Source: Balneatrix alpica DSM 16621 (lineage in GTDB: Bacteria; Pseudomonadota; Gammaproteobacteria; Pseudomonadales; Balneatricaceae). Taken from it: a stretch of DNA of 64,000 bases. Within the stretch, counting starts at the first letter, position 1. Every line of letters begins with the position of its first letter. The stretch spans positions 1-64,000 of the forward strand of contig NZ_JHUZ01000011.1 of NCBI RefSeq assembly GCF_000619885.1, given 5' to 3'. The notes beneath the pieces were generated by a model. That model worked only from the letters and a program-made list of their open reading frames with translations. It was not told where the DNA came from and did no database searches. Positions 32,935-41,472 of the stretch are shown here, in pieces. The translations under genes and the position numbers were made by a program.

Positions 32935-33040
32935 ACGTCAAAAAATGACGTTTTTCGACCAAAGACGGCAGGCTTCTTGCAAAAAAGCATTCGCATTTTG
33001 CAAAAAGCAAAGTGCAATCAGCGACTTTTTGCAGATTGCA
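32935..33040. repeat. A/T-rich region with inverted repeats upstream of the rpoH-family gene
   Basis: The 394-bp gap between the DMT gene and the rpoH-family gene holds several symmetrical elements. ACGTCA-AAAAA-TGACGT followed by TTTTC is at 32935-32956. TGCAAAAAG (32999-33007) faces CTTTTTGCA (33025-33033) across 17 nt. A further TTGCAAAAAAGC is at 32977-32988. They lie 145-270 bp upstream of the sigma-54 promoter, a typical distance for an activator's binding sites. The first hairpin could also terminate plus-strand transcripts. The part from 32671 to 32770 contains only the leader. Confidence 0.5.
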
Positions 33041-33064
33041 AAGGGATAAAAACGAGAATATCTA

Positions 33065-33964
33065 TCATTTCGTAACCCGCTGCGCTTGCACTCCGGCGAC
33101 CAAACCCAGCAGGATAAACGCCCCACCAATAGCATGGTAAAACTCAAAAGCTTCGCCCAGCAGCCACGTCGCTAATACGCTACCAAAAACAGGCATCAAG
33201 AAAATAAATAGGCTGGCAATCCCTGGACCGAGCATGGCAACGCCATGATTCCAGAACAGATAAGCCAAAACAGAAGGAAAAATCCCCGTATACAGAATGA
33301 CCCCCACACTCCCCCAGTGTACTTGCATCAACTGGCCCTGGCCCCACTCCCATAGAAACATCAGCGCTAGCCATGGCAATCCCAGCCATACCATAACCCC
33401 CAGCAGCACCAAAGGAGGTAGCAGCAAAGACCGCTTACGTAGCAGTACTGAATACAGCGCCCAACACCCTACGGCCAAGAGCATCCATAAATCCCCTTGA
33501 GTAAAGGCCAACTGGGTTAGCACCTGTACATCACCTCTGGAGATCACCAACAGCATACCAGCTGCACCGAGCAACATACCCAGCCACTGTAGTGGTAAAG
33601 GACGACTGCCCAGGATCACCCATGCCATCAGCAAAGTGCTGAGCGGGATAAGGGTATTCATTAAGCTAGTATTGATCGCTGTTGTGGTTTGCACCGCAAC
33701 ATACAGAATTGTGTTGTAAGCCGTAACGCTGAGAATGGAGAGCAGCAACAACCATGGCCATTGCTGACGAATCTGCGGCCAGTGCTGCTTTGCTCCTGAC
33801 CAAGCAAGGGGTAATAAAATCAGCGCGGCGGTTGTCCAACGCCAAAACGCAAGTGTAAGAGGGGGAATATCACCAACAACGGCGCGTCCAACAATCGCAT
33901 TCACCGCCCAAAACAAGGTCGTCAGTGTCAACCCTGCCACCGCCATTCCATAGCCCTTGGACAT
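33065..33964 (-). CDS. EamA/DMT-family permease
   Basis: The 299-aa membrane protein has ten predicted TM helices in two EamA repeats, typical of drug/metabolite exporters. Recognisable features are the VNAIVGRAVVGDIPPLTLAFWRW start region of repeat one and the PSVLAYLFWNHGVAMLG segment of repeat two. Substrate unknown. The ATG at 33964 is preferred over the adjacent TTG at 33967 because it follows GAGGAGGTTTG. It begins 9 nt after the pfkA stop on the same strand, so the two are probably cotranscribed. Confidence 0.82.
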   Translation of the reverse strand: MSKGYGMAVAGLTLTTLFWAVNAIVGRAVVGDIPPLTLAFWRWTTAALILLPLAWSGAKQHWPQIRQQWPWLLLLSILSVTAYNTILYVAVQTTTAINTSLMNTLIPLSTLLMAWVILGSRPLPLQWLGMLLGAAGMLLVISRGDVQVLTQLAFTQGDLWMLLAVGCWALYSVLLRKRSLLLPPLVLLGVMVWLGLPWLALMFLWEWGQGQLMQVHWGSVGVILYTGIFPSVLAYLFWNHGVAMLGPGIASLFIFLMPVFGSVLATWLLGEAFEFYHAIGGAFILLGLVAGVQAQRVTK

Positions 33965-33973
33965 CAAACCTCC

Positions 33974-34975
33974 TCAACCGGCCAGGGTTTTAACCATCTC
34001 TAAATAACGTACGTCCAGGGTTTTACGCTTTGTTGCTAGCTCCTGCAAGGGGACTACGACTACTTGATTATCCCGCACCCCCAACATAATCCGATCATGT
34101 CCGGCCAAAAGATAACGAACCGCTTGTTCACCTAGCATCGAAGCCAGCACCCTATCATGACCGGTGGGCCGCCCTCCTCGCTGAATATGCCCCAACACAC
34201 AGACACGTGAAGGATAACCGCTACCCGCCAGACGCTCGGCTAGTTGATAAGAGTTACCTTCTTTTGGCCCTTCGGCGACCACCAGAATGCTGGAACGTTT
34301 ACCACGCTGACGGGAAGCCGCCAAGCGCGCTACCAGATCGGCATAATCCAGTGGCTGCTCAGGTGAAATAACGCCCTCTGCTCCCCCTGCCAAGGCCACC
34401 TGAACCGCAATGAACCCAGTGTTTCGGCCCATTACCTCCACCAGGAAGAGTCGATCAAGGGCATCAGCCGTATCACGAATACGGTCAATCGCCTCTAACG
34501 CTGTATTCACAGCCGTATCAAAGCCGATCGTATCTTCCGTACCCCAAATGTCATTATCGATGGTGCCTGGTAAGCCTATTACCTTGATTCCCTGCTCCTG
34601 GGCCAACAGATGTGCCCCCGTGAGCGAACCATCCCCACCTATCACCACTAATGCATCCACCCCCAACTCACGCAAATACTCTGCTGCCTGAGCACGTCCA
34701 GCTGGATGACGAAAGTCTTCGCAGCGGCCCGTCTTCAAAAGGGTGCCACCACGCTGAATGATATTACCGACAGAGGCCATATCCAGACTAAGGGCTTCTC
34801 GCTCAAACAGACCAATATAACCATGCTGAATACCGATCACCTCTACTCCAGCCGCAAGTGCAGTACGCGTTACTGCACGTACAGCCGCATTCATCCCTGG
34901 CGCATCGCCTCCACTCGTTAACACCGCAATACGTTGCAGGTTGGTATTTTGTGCCAGTGCCTGTAATCGCCACAT
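33974..34975 (-). CDS. pfkA: ATP-dependent 6-phosphofructokinase
   Basis: The 333-aa PfkA-type enzyme phosphorylates fructose 6-phosphate in glycolysis. The nucleotide loop GGDAPGMNA is near residue 20. The GGDGS motif near 113 (Gly at the position that selects ATP over pyrophosphate) and PGTIDNDIWGTEDTIGFDTA near 135 carry the catalytic Asp. MGRNTGF is near 180. Length matches bacterial ATP-PFKs (about 320 aa). The start follows GAAGGGTGAG. Many aerobic gammaproteobacteria of this type lack PfkA, so its presence suggests a complete Embden-Meyerhof pathway. Confidence 0.92.
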   Translation of the reverse strand: MWRLQALAQNTNLQRIAVLTSGGDAPGMNAAVRAVTRTALAAGVEVIGIQHGYIGLFEREALSLDMASVGNIIQRGGTLLKTGRCEDFRHPAGRAQAAEYLRELGVDALVVIGGDGSLTGAHLLAQEQGIKVIGLPGTIDNDIWGTEDTIGFDTAVNTALEAIDRIRDTADALDRLFLVEVMGRNTGFIAVQVALAGGAEGVISPEQPLDYADLVARLAASRQRGKRSSILVVAEGPKEGNSYQLAERLAGSGYPSRVCVLGHIQRGGRPTGHDRVLASMLGEQAVRYLLAGHDRIMLGVRDNQVVVVPLQELATKRKTLDVRYLEMVKTLAG

Positions 34976-35102
34976 TGTTGCTCACCCTTCCCCTGCTGAC
35001 TCTTACCGCTGGAAACCTAAACTTTGGCATCACCGCCTAAAAACAGTGACACACGCAAAGCTTCTCACTATACACTCTTACCCCATTAAGCAAGGCGCCC
35101 AT

Positions 35103-35654
35103 ATGGCAGCCTTAACTAGCTTCCTTATTCGTTTTGCAAGAGTACGCCGGATGAGTCACTCAGGTCACCCCCTCCCCTCGCAACCACTATGGAGCTTAGT
35201 TGATGGACAGCCCCAGGCCGCTCCAGCAGCTGAACACCTAGCTCAGCACCGCAGCCTTTTAGTCTCGGTGCCAGGAGCCTTTACCCCAACTTGCCACAAT
35301 CGACATCTGCCCGCTTTGGCAGCAGCCTGGCCAGACCTGCAAGCGGCTGGCATCACGCAACTCTTTTGCATGGCCGCAAACGATGCCTTTGTGATGCAGG
35401 CCTGGTTAACCAGTCTCGACTTAGGCATTCCCATCCAGGGCCTATCTGACCCTGATGCTCAATTTGCCGAGGCGCTTGGTCTCGCCAGTGATGCGAGCCA
35501 ACGAGGTATGGGCAAACGCGGTAAACGTTTCTGCTTATTGGTTGAACAAGGCTTGATACGCCACACCTGGATAGACGAGCCAGGTCAATTTGTACAAACC
35601 CATCCAGATACTATTCTGCAGTGGCTTCAGACCCATCAGAACCAGCTCACCTGA
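35103..35654 (+). CDS. Prx5-like peroxiredoxin
   Basis: The 183-aa thioredoxin-fold peroxidase has the peroxidatic motif PGAFTPTC (P-x3-T-x2-C) followed by NRHLP, typical of the Prx5/AhpE-like branch. There is no obvious resolving Cys in the usual 1-Cys position; CMAAND carries another Cys 41 residues later. The conserved Arg of the active site is probably in GKRGKRFCLLV. The start at 35103 follows AAGCAAGG and adds a 16-residue basic leader compared with MSHSGHPL (35151). The 3' end overlaps the convergent gene by 19 nt. Confidence 0.82.
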   Translation: MAALTSFLIRFARVRRMSHSGHPLPSQPLWSLVDGQPQAAPAAEHLAQHRSLLVSVPGAFTPTCHNRHLPALAAAWPDLQAAGITQLFCMAANDAFVMQAWLTSLDLGIPIQGLSDPDAQFAEALGLASDASQRGMGKRGKRFCLLVEQGLIRHTWIDEPGQFVQTHPDTILQWLQTHQNQLT

Positions 35655-36313
35655 CTCCAATCCAGTCGCCACAACCGCCCCCAACTGTTTGCACTGGGGG
35701 CCTCATGCGCCATCAATAAAGTGGCCAACAGCAGCAGTAAAGATGCCCCTGGCTGAGTAAAATCAGTCAGCTTTGCCGCACTGCCCCAAGAGCTTTTTAA
35801 ACGTGCCCCCATTAAATCCACGCTATAACACTCATCCAGCAGCAGATGAATACTAGCGCCAAGCCAGATGAAGGCAGCGACACCCCAGGCAACCTTTGCG
35901 CCTGTATTAAGCCAGATATAGCTAAGCCACAAGCCAAGCAAGGCAAAGAAAGCATTGGCCAGCCATGAGTGCAATATGCCTCGATGCACTGTAAAACCAG
36001 CAAACACCCACAAACCTAGGTAGCGCACCAGCACAAAGCCAAGTGCCGCCAATAACCAAAGGCTGAGAATCCCCAACTGGCTACTACCGCCAACAATAAT
36101 CAAACAGGCGGCCACCACCCCTAAACCGGAAAAGAGCCACTCCAAGGCAATCGAGTTATCTGAGTCGATATCCGGTAGTAAACCTGCCACACTGCCTACC
36201 ACCCAATAACCCAAGGCTTCAGTAACACTCGCTTCATCTAAACTGATAAGCGCTGTGCTGGCTAACCCACTCACCAGCGTCGCCCCTAACAAATGTGTTT
36301 TAAAATCTGCCAT
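35636..36313 (-). CDS. YdjM-like membrane-bound metal-dependent hydrolase family protein
   Basis: The 225-aa membrane protein has about five to six TM segments. Conserved His/Asp pairs match the YdjM/DUF457 family: the FKTHLLGA start, AGLLPDIDSD near 45, VHRGILHSW near 110 and a HLLLDECYSVD near 155. The activity of the family is unproven; E. coli YdjM is LexA-regulated. No LexA box was recognised here. It diverges from the J-domain gene across 35 bp and overlaps the peroxiredoxin gene tail to tail. Confidence 0.82.
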   Translation of the reverse strand: MADFKTHLLGATLVSGLASTALISLDEASVTEALGYWVVGSVAGLLPDIDSDNSIALEWLFSGLGVVAACLIIVGGSSQLGILSLWLLAALGFVLVRYLGLWVFAGFTVHRGILHSWLANAFFALLGLWLSYIWLNTGAKVAWGVAAFIWLGASIHLLLDECYSVDLMGARLKSSWGSAAKLTDFTQPGASLLLLLATLLMAHEAPSANSWGRLWRLDWSQVSWF

Positions 36314-36348
36314 AGAACCCTATACATATTGCGACATGGAAAAATGCT

Positions 36349-37029
36349 ATGCCTTTGATTTACCTGATTTTATTCCTAGTGGTCGCTGCCTGGCTATGGC
36401 AAACACTAAGACGACTGCCGCCACAACAGCGCAGAAAGCGTATTGGGTTGGTTTTACTAAGCCTGCTTGGCGCCCTCGTCGTTGTTCTCGCCCTAACCGG
36501 GCGTCTGCCCCTGATATCTGCTGCCATTGGCGTGGTGCTACCCTGGCTTGCCCGTTTCTGGCCAACCTTGCTGAAATGGCTATTTGTCTCCTGGCGTAAA
36601 CGTCAACAGACCAACCGTCTGATTCAATTACAGCATGATGCCAACAGTGGCGAGTTGCGAGGGATGATTCTGCACGGCCCCTGGCAAGGCCGTGAGCTGG
36701 CCAGCCTAAATCGGGATGAGTTCGCGACCTTACTACAACAATGCCAACAGCAAGATCCATTAAGTGCTGCACTGATGCGCCAATGGTGGCATCTGCAACA
36801 TGGACAGGCCTGGGATCAGCCTCCCCCCGGCCAGGCCTCTAGCCAAATGGATGAAGAGCAAGCCCGTGCCATTCTCGGCTTGGGGACTGACTGGACCGTT
36901 GAGCAAGTAGAGCAGGCCTACAAGCGCCTGATTGGACGCCTACATCCCGACAAAGGAGGGAGCGACTGGCTAGCCAGTCGCATTAACGAAGCCCGCGATT
37001 GGCTCATCCAGCATTCAAAACGACGATAG
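36349..37029 (+). CDS. membrane-anchored J-domain protein
   Basis: The 226-aa protein has two N-terminal membrane segments (about 2-20 and 32-68), a middle cytoplasmic part and a C-terminal J domain. The conserved HPD triad is present in GRLHPDKGGSDWLA near residue 200. The architecture resembles bacterial Tim14/DjlA-like co-chaperones that recruit DnaK to the inner membrane. The 3' end overlaps the convergent gene by 15 nt. Confidence 0.85.
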   Translation: MPLIYLILFLVVAAWLWQTLRRLPPQQRRKRIGLVLLSLLGALVVVLALTGRLPLISAAIGVVLPWLARFWPTLLKWLFVSWRKRQQTNRLIQLQHDANSGELRGMILHGPWQGRELASLNRDEFATLLQQCQQQDPLSAALMRQWWHLQHGQAWDQPPPGQASSQMDEEQARAILGLGTDWTVEQVEQAYKRLIGRLHPDKGGSDWLASRINEARDWLIQHSKRR

Positions 37030-37668
37030 TTCATCAGGGTTCGTGTAACGCTTACGTCGCTGCGCCTCTTGCTGCTCTTTCGTCAGCACCTTAGCTTTCG
37101 GCAGGACACCACTCGTCTCAGGAGCAGGACGGCGAAACTCATTTAAGTAATAACTTAAAAGCTGTGGGCACGTGCCTTGTCGCACCTTGCCCACCTGCCC
37201 ATAATTTTTCGCTTTGATGTACTCGCCCAATGCTGACTCATCCACCAGGACCCACTCACGTATCTGAGTCACATCCGCTAGCAGCTTTTTCGCTGTCAGA
37301 GCGCCATCTTTAAGCACGCATTCACTCAAACGGTTAATTTGCTCCAGATAGCCTTGGCGTTCTGCCAACTCTATCTGAGCATCGGCTACGCCTGTATAGA
37401 GCTTTGCTACGGCTAGCAAGGTGTCACGTAAACGGGTGCGTTCATGACCATACCAGGTTAGCCGAATCTGTCGCTCCACCTGATCATCCAAACCATTTCT
37501 ATTGATATCCTGACCGGCTAACGCCACTGAATCAGGGAGGTCGGATTCTGTCTGTACAGACACGCCAGGCAAATCTTTGAGCTCCTCAATGGATATAAGC
37601 TGCTCTGCCTCAGTCTTAATCGGAGCCCAACAAAGCATCATAAGTGTGATAACTGCGCTATACCTCAC
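37015..37668 (-). CDS. exported protein with a Ca-binding-like loop (unknown)
   Basis: The 217-aa protein starts with GTG after AGAGGT and has a signal peptide (MRYSAVITLMMLCWAPIKTEA). Residues near 52-62 (GQDINRNGLDDQVE) look like a D-x-N-x-N-G-x-x-D calcium loop of the dockerin/thrombospondin type. The rest is helical with two Cys (ECVLKD, GTCPQL) that could form a disulfide in the periplasm. No family is recognised. The start codon lies only 23 nt from the start of the divergent GGDEF/EAL gene. Confidence 0.68.
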   Translation of the reverse strand: MRYSAVITLMMLCWAPIKTEAEQLISIEELKDLPGVSVQTESDLPDSVALAGQDINRNGLDDQVERQIRLTWYGHERTRLRDTLLAVAKLYTGVADAQIELAERQGYLEQINRLSECVLKDGALTAKKLLADVTQIREWVLVDESALGEYIKAKNYGQVGKVRQGTCPQLLSYYLNEFRRPAPETSGVLPKAKVLTKEQQEAQRRKRYTNPDELSSF

Positions 37669-37691
37669 CGGGTGACCTCTATCAGGAGCAG

Positions 37692-40406
37692 ATGGATAAG
37701 ATTAAGATAACGCCTATGCACGCAGATACCCAATCCCCAACGGCAGGATATTTTGTCGTTGACCGCAATGGCAGCATTCTGACGTGGTCAGAGGAGCTAA
37801 CGCTGATTACAGCACGCGAAGCATCCTTGTGCCTTGGTCAACGTCTCACCGCTTTATGGCCTGACTTGCTCCAGGCTCCTGGCTGGCAGCTTCCCTTTAA
37901 CACCCTGGCTTACTATCCCCTCGCGCAACTTAACACTCTCACTTTCAAGCGCAGCGCCTTGGGACAAAATAACTGGCTGATTCGCATACAGACTGGTGCC
38001 CGCAAATTACCAGAATGGTTTGACCTGCCCCTCGCCGCTGCTTTGATTAGCTGTCAAGGTGAGCTACTGCAAGCCAATCCAGCCTTCCATCAATTAGCAG
38101 ACAATATTGGCAGTCCTGCTCTACAGCTACTGCCGGAACAGTTGCCCAGCATAGATGCATTGGCCTCACAGCAAGACCGCATTCTTGGTAGCCACACCCT
38201 TCGCTGGGTGATCTTCCCCAATCCCCCGCATTTACTAGGCTTTGTAATAGACATCAGTGAGCACAGCTTCTATCGTCATCTGCTTGAGCACTCGGTGGAT
38301 GGCATCTACCAAACCAGCCGCTCGGGCCAAGTGCTCTATGCCAATCAAGCACTTCTGGATCTCTTTGGCTTCAGTTCACTGGAAGATATGCAGTCACGCA
38401 TTCATCATGTTGCCCAGGATTTATACATCAATCCGGAAGATCGGCAGCGCTTCGTTTCTCTGTTAGAACAGCGAGGCTTGGTCAAAGCCTTTGACTGCCA
38501 AATGCGTACCTACAATGGCCGTTTGATCTGGCTGCGGCAAAATGCCCGTGTCATCCGCGACAAACATGGCCAAGTGGAGCACATTGTCGGCACCATTGCT
38601 GATATCAGTGAACAGAAACAAGCTGAACTCGCCTTGCGTTATGCAGAAGAAGAGTTCCGTTCTCTCTATGAAAATGCGGTGGCAGGATTATTCCGCTCCT
38701 CTCTGAAAGGCTACTTTCTCAGCGTCAATCCAGCGATGGCAAAGATGTTGGGGTTCAGCTCCCCTTTAATGTGTATCCGCCACTACACCAACCTCGCCAA
38801 ACAACTGTATGTGCAACCCGACCAACGGCGTGAAATGTTACGTAAGCTGGCTAAAAACCAGGATGTACGTCAGCTTGAAGTAGAGATTTATCGAGTCGAC
38901 GGTACGCCGATCTGGATTCAACAAAATGTCCGACTGGTTCGTAATAGCGAAGGAAAACCGCAGTATATTGAAGGCTCTGCCATTGACATCACAACCAGCC
39001 GCCACGCGCAGGAATATATCTATCGCCTGGCCCATCACGACAGCCTGACCCAGCTGCATAACCGCTTAGCCTTTAGCCAGAAGCTGGAACAACTCCTGAG
39101 AGAATATAAACCTCAACAGCATACGGGGTTCTACCTGCTTATGCTGGATCTGGATAACTTTAAAGATATTAACGATACCCAGGGTCATGCCTTTGGCGAC
39201 CAACTGCTACAAGTGATCGCCAGCCGCCTGCAGAGTCTCAACCCAACGCCACTACAAATTGCCCGTCTGGGTGGTGATGAGTTTGCCTTGCTGGTTCCGG
39301 CCAATATTCAGTCGATTGAAGACTTCTGTCAGCACCTGCTCGATCAGATCCATCAACCGTTACAGCTCGGCGGCCAAACGCTGATGATTAGCGCCAGTAT
39401 TGGCATCACCCGCTTCCCGCTGGAAGAACATGATGACAGCAGCCTAGGCAACCTACCTCAGCTATTGCTACGACGGGCAGACTTAGCGCTCTACCGTGCC
39501 AAAGATGCAGGGCGTAATGGCTACTGCCTGTTTAATCGACAGCTGGAAGAGCAAACCCTTGCCCTCAAACAACTAGAGCGTGATCTGCAGCAGGCACTCC
39601 AGGACGACGACCAACTATTTTTAGTCTTTCAACCGCTAGTTAATGTTCACAATGGCCAACTCAATGGCGTCGAAGCACTTCTACGCTGGCAACACCCAGA
39701 GCTCGGCTTGGTCTCTCCCGCCCACTTTATCCCAGTAGCAGAGCAATCAGGCCAAGGCTTAGCACTGGATACCTGGGTACTGGAGCAAGCCTGTCGGCAA
39801 ATACAGCACTGGCAGGAACGGGGGATTCCCCTTTGCATTAGCGTCAACCTGTCCGCACTGCAGTTCTCTAGCATGGATATTTGCCATCAAGTTGAACAAC
39901 TGCTGCAAACTTACGATATCGACCCTCGCTATCTCGCCTTGGAGATTACCGAGAGCATGGCCATTGCCAACCCCCACAGTGCAACCCGAGTACTCCAGGA
40001 GCTACGCCGGCTAAAAGTGAATGTCATCCTGGACGACTTCGGTACCGGTTATTCCTCTCTTAGTTACCTACAAGATTTGCCCGTCACTAAAGTCAAATTG
40101 GATCGCACTTTTATTGCTGGCATTACCCAAGATCGCCGCCAACATGCCTTGGTCGCGTCGGTCGTCAATCTTGTTCACAGCCTTAACCTGCAACTGAATG
40201 TGGAAGGTGTTGAGCAAGAGACTCAGTTCCTCACGCTACAAAAACTACGGGTAGATGAAGTACAAGGCTTTTTGTTTAGCAAACCCTGTACCGCTAAAGA
40301 CTTAGAGCATCACTGGTTAGCAAGCGATGGCTGGCAACCCTGCGCGCTGGCTTCACGACTGGGTATTAACGCCACCCTATCTCTGCCGCTGTCTGAGCAC
40401 CCATAA
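37692..40406 (+). CDS. PAS-PAS-GGDEF-EAL c-di-GMP signalling protein
   Basis: The 904-aa soluble protein contains a degenerate N-terminal PAS-like region (about 15-190) and two PAS domains (about 195-315 and 317-440) with PAC motifs such as LVRNSEGKPQYIEG. A diguanylate cyclase domain follows with intact GGDEF near 527, then a phosphodiesterase domain with intact EAL (VEALLRW near 659) and DDFGTGYSSL. Both catalytic signatures are conserved, so either activity is possible. No TM segment. The start at 37692 follows CAGGAGCAG. The 3' end overlaps the convergent protease gene by 41 nt. Confidence 0.93.
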   Translation: MDKIKITPMHADTQSPTAGYFVVDRNGSILTWSEELTLITAREASLCLGQRLTALWPDLLQAPGWQLPFNTLAYYPLAQLNTLTFKRSALGQNNWLIRIQTGARKLPEWFDLPLAAALISCQGELLQANPAFHQLADNIGSPALQLLPEQLPSIDALASQQDRILGSHTLRWVIFPNPPHLLGFVIDISEHSFYRHLLEHSVDGIYQTSRSGQVLYANQALLDLFGFSSLEDMQSRIHHVAQDLYINPEDRQRFVSLLEQRGLVKAFDCQMRTYNGRLIWLRQNARVIRDKHGQVEHIVGTIADISEQKQAELALRYAEEEFRSLYENAVAGLFRSSLKGYFLSVNPAMAKMLGFSSPLMCIRHYTNLAKQLYVQPDQRREMLRKLAKNQDVRQLEVEIYRVDGTPIWIQQNVRLVRNSEGKPQYIEGSAIDITTSRHAQEYIYRLAHHDSLTQLHNRLAFSQKLEQLLREYKPQQHTGFYLLMLDLDNFKDINDTQGHAFGDQLLQVIASRLQSLNPTPLQIARLGGDEFALLVPANIQSIEDFCQHLLDQIHQPLQLGGQTLMISASIGITRFPLEEHDDSSLGNLPQLLLRRADLALYRAKDAGRNGYCLFNRQLEEQTLALKQLERDLQQALQDDDQLFLVFQPLVNVHNGQLNGVEALLRWQHPELGLVSPAHFIPVAEQSGQGLALDTWVLEQACRQIQHWQERGIPLCISVNLSALQFSSMDICHQVEQLLQTYDIDPRYLALEITESMAIANPHSATRVLQELRRLKVNVILDDFGTGYSSLSYLQDLPVTKVKLDRTFIAGITQDRRQHALVASVVNLVHSLNLQLNVEGVEQETQFLTLQKLRVDEVQGFLFSKPCTAKDLEHHWLASDGWQPCALASRLGINATLSLPLSEHP

Positions 40407-41136
40407 CCACCTGTTGTAAAGAGCGCGGGATGACTGCTTGCCGCTCCCCCAGCGCTATACGCCCAGCCATTATTTCCGCAGCAGGTTGGGGGTAGAGTGG
40501 CTGCTGCATGGCATTGGCATAACCCACAGGAAAAAGTGGCAGCAAGCTCTGAGGGTCATACTTATCCGTCGCACCCAGGGTATGCAGTAACTCATGTACC
40601 AACACGACAACATTACTGCCATGCATATCTGAACTGGCAAAACCATGCACCACTCCCATACCAACCCCTTTTAGACCATAGGAATGGGGTACTTGAGAGT
40701 GTTGTTTTGGGTCAACCAATAATAGATACATGCGAATGTCCGCCCCCTTGGCCTCGGAACCATGCCAAAACTGCCACCAGCGTAAACGCAAACTCCAGCT
40801 CATGACTGCCAATGGGGATTGGGAATCGGGGGCTGGGGGAGGGAGTACCCTTAACGGCTCACCCAAGCGGAAACGCACTGGCAACCAAGCCGACCCTCCT
40901 TTGTACTGCTGCCATGCCTGACTAAAAAACGCTTCCCCCGGCTGCCAAGGCAGAGCAGACAACTGCTTGATATATGCCTCAGCCGCCTCACTTTGATCCA
41001 GATTAAAAGGATGGATCTGCACCCATACCGGTCGCTGCCACTGCTGTAGGCGATAAAGCTGCCAGTAACTCCCCGACCACACCACCAACAATAGAATCAA
41101 GAGAAACGATATCCGTAGCAGTCGCCCTAAGCTCAT
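40366..41136 (-). CDS. membrane-anchored zinc protease with HExxHxxGxxD motif
   Basis: The 256-aa protein has one N-terminal membrane anchor (residues 6-22) and an extracytoplasmic domain. HELLHTLGATD at residues 181-191 gives H181, E182, H185 and D191, the metzincin-like HExxHxxGxx(H/D) pattern with Asp as third ligand as in snapalysin. A later AEIMAGR could be the Met-turn. No pro-domain is obvious, and the substrate is unknown. The catalytic geometry is inferred from the motif. It overlaps the GGDEF/EAL gene by 41 nt at the 3' end. Confidence 0.72.
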   Translation of the reverse strand: MSLGRLLRISFLLILLLVVWSGSYWQLYRLQQWQRPVWVQIHPFNLDQSEAAEAYIKQLSALPWQPGEAFFSQAWQQYKGGSAWLPVRFRLGEPLRVLPPPAPDSQSPLAVMSWSLRLRWWQFWHGSEAKGADIRMYLLLVDPKQHSQVPHSYGLKGVGMGVVHGFASSDMHGSNVVVLVHELLHTLGATDKYDPQSLLPLFPVGYANAMQQPLYPQPAAEIMAGRIALGERQAVIPRSLQQVVMGAQTAAEIGWR

Positions 41137-41157
41137 AGGTTATTTTTCATCCACATC

Positions 41158-41186
41158 TGGCCATTTAAAACAAAGTTGTCTATTAT
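41158..41186 (+). promoter_or_regulatory. putative promoter for a small plus-strand RNA
   Basis: TGGCCA (41158-41163, 4 of 6) and TATTAT (41181-41186, 5 of 6) are spaced by 17 nt. The predicted start near 41193 lies just before a hairpin terminator that has no upstream plus-strand gene. Confidence 0.45.
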
Positions 41187-41192
41187 CTTGAT

Positions 41193-41248
41193 CACCCTAA
41201 CATCCCCAACTTTTCATCCCCCGCTGCAAATCGGGGGATTTTCTTTTC
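41193..41248 (+). ncRNA. candidate small RNA or attenuated leader upstream of leucine dehydrogenase
   Basis: ATCCCCCG (41216-41223) pairs with CGGGGGAT (41232-41239) around an 8-nt loop and is followed by TTTCTTTT, an intrinsic terminator. With the promoter-like element upstream it would give a transcript of about 55 nt. It lies in the 336-bp gap between the divergent protease and leucine dehydrogenase genes; the rest of this gap (41250-41472) holds a TTGACA at 41375-41380 without a good -10. The alternative is transcription attenuation of the dehydrogenase. Confidence 0.4.
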
Positions 41249-41472
41249 CGCCCTTAGCAAGAAGATGATTATTTTAATCACCTCTCTCGCCAACAAGTTT
41301 CAAATAAAACTTTATCACTCTTCATTTTTAGCCCACCTCAAGCATTGACCTTTCCAGCAAACACCCTTAGGTTTTTGACAGGCTTCACAAGAGCCCAATG
41401 TCTTTGCAGTAGCGGCCTATCCGGCCTGACACATAACAACAACAAAGCGGTGATCCCGCTTAAGGACACGAC

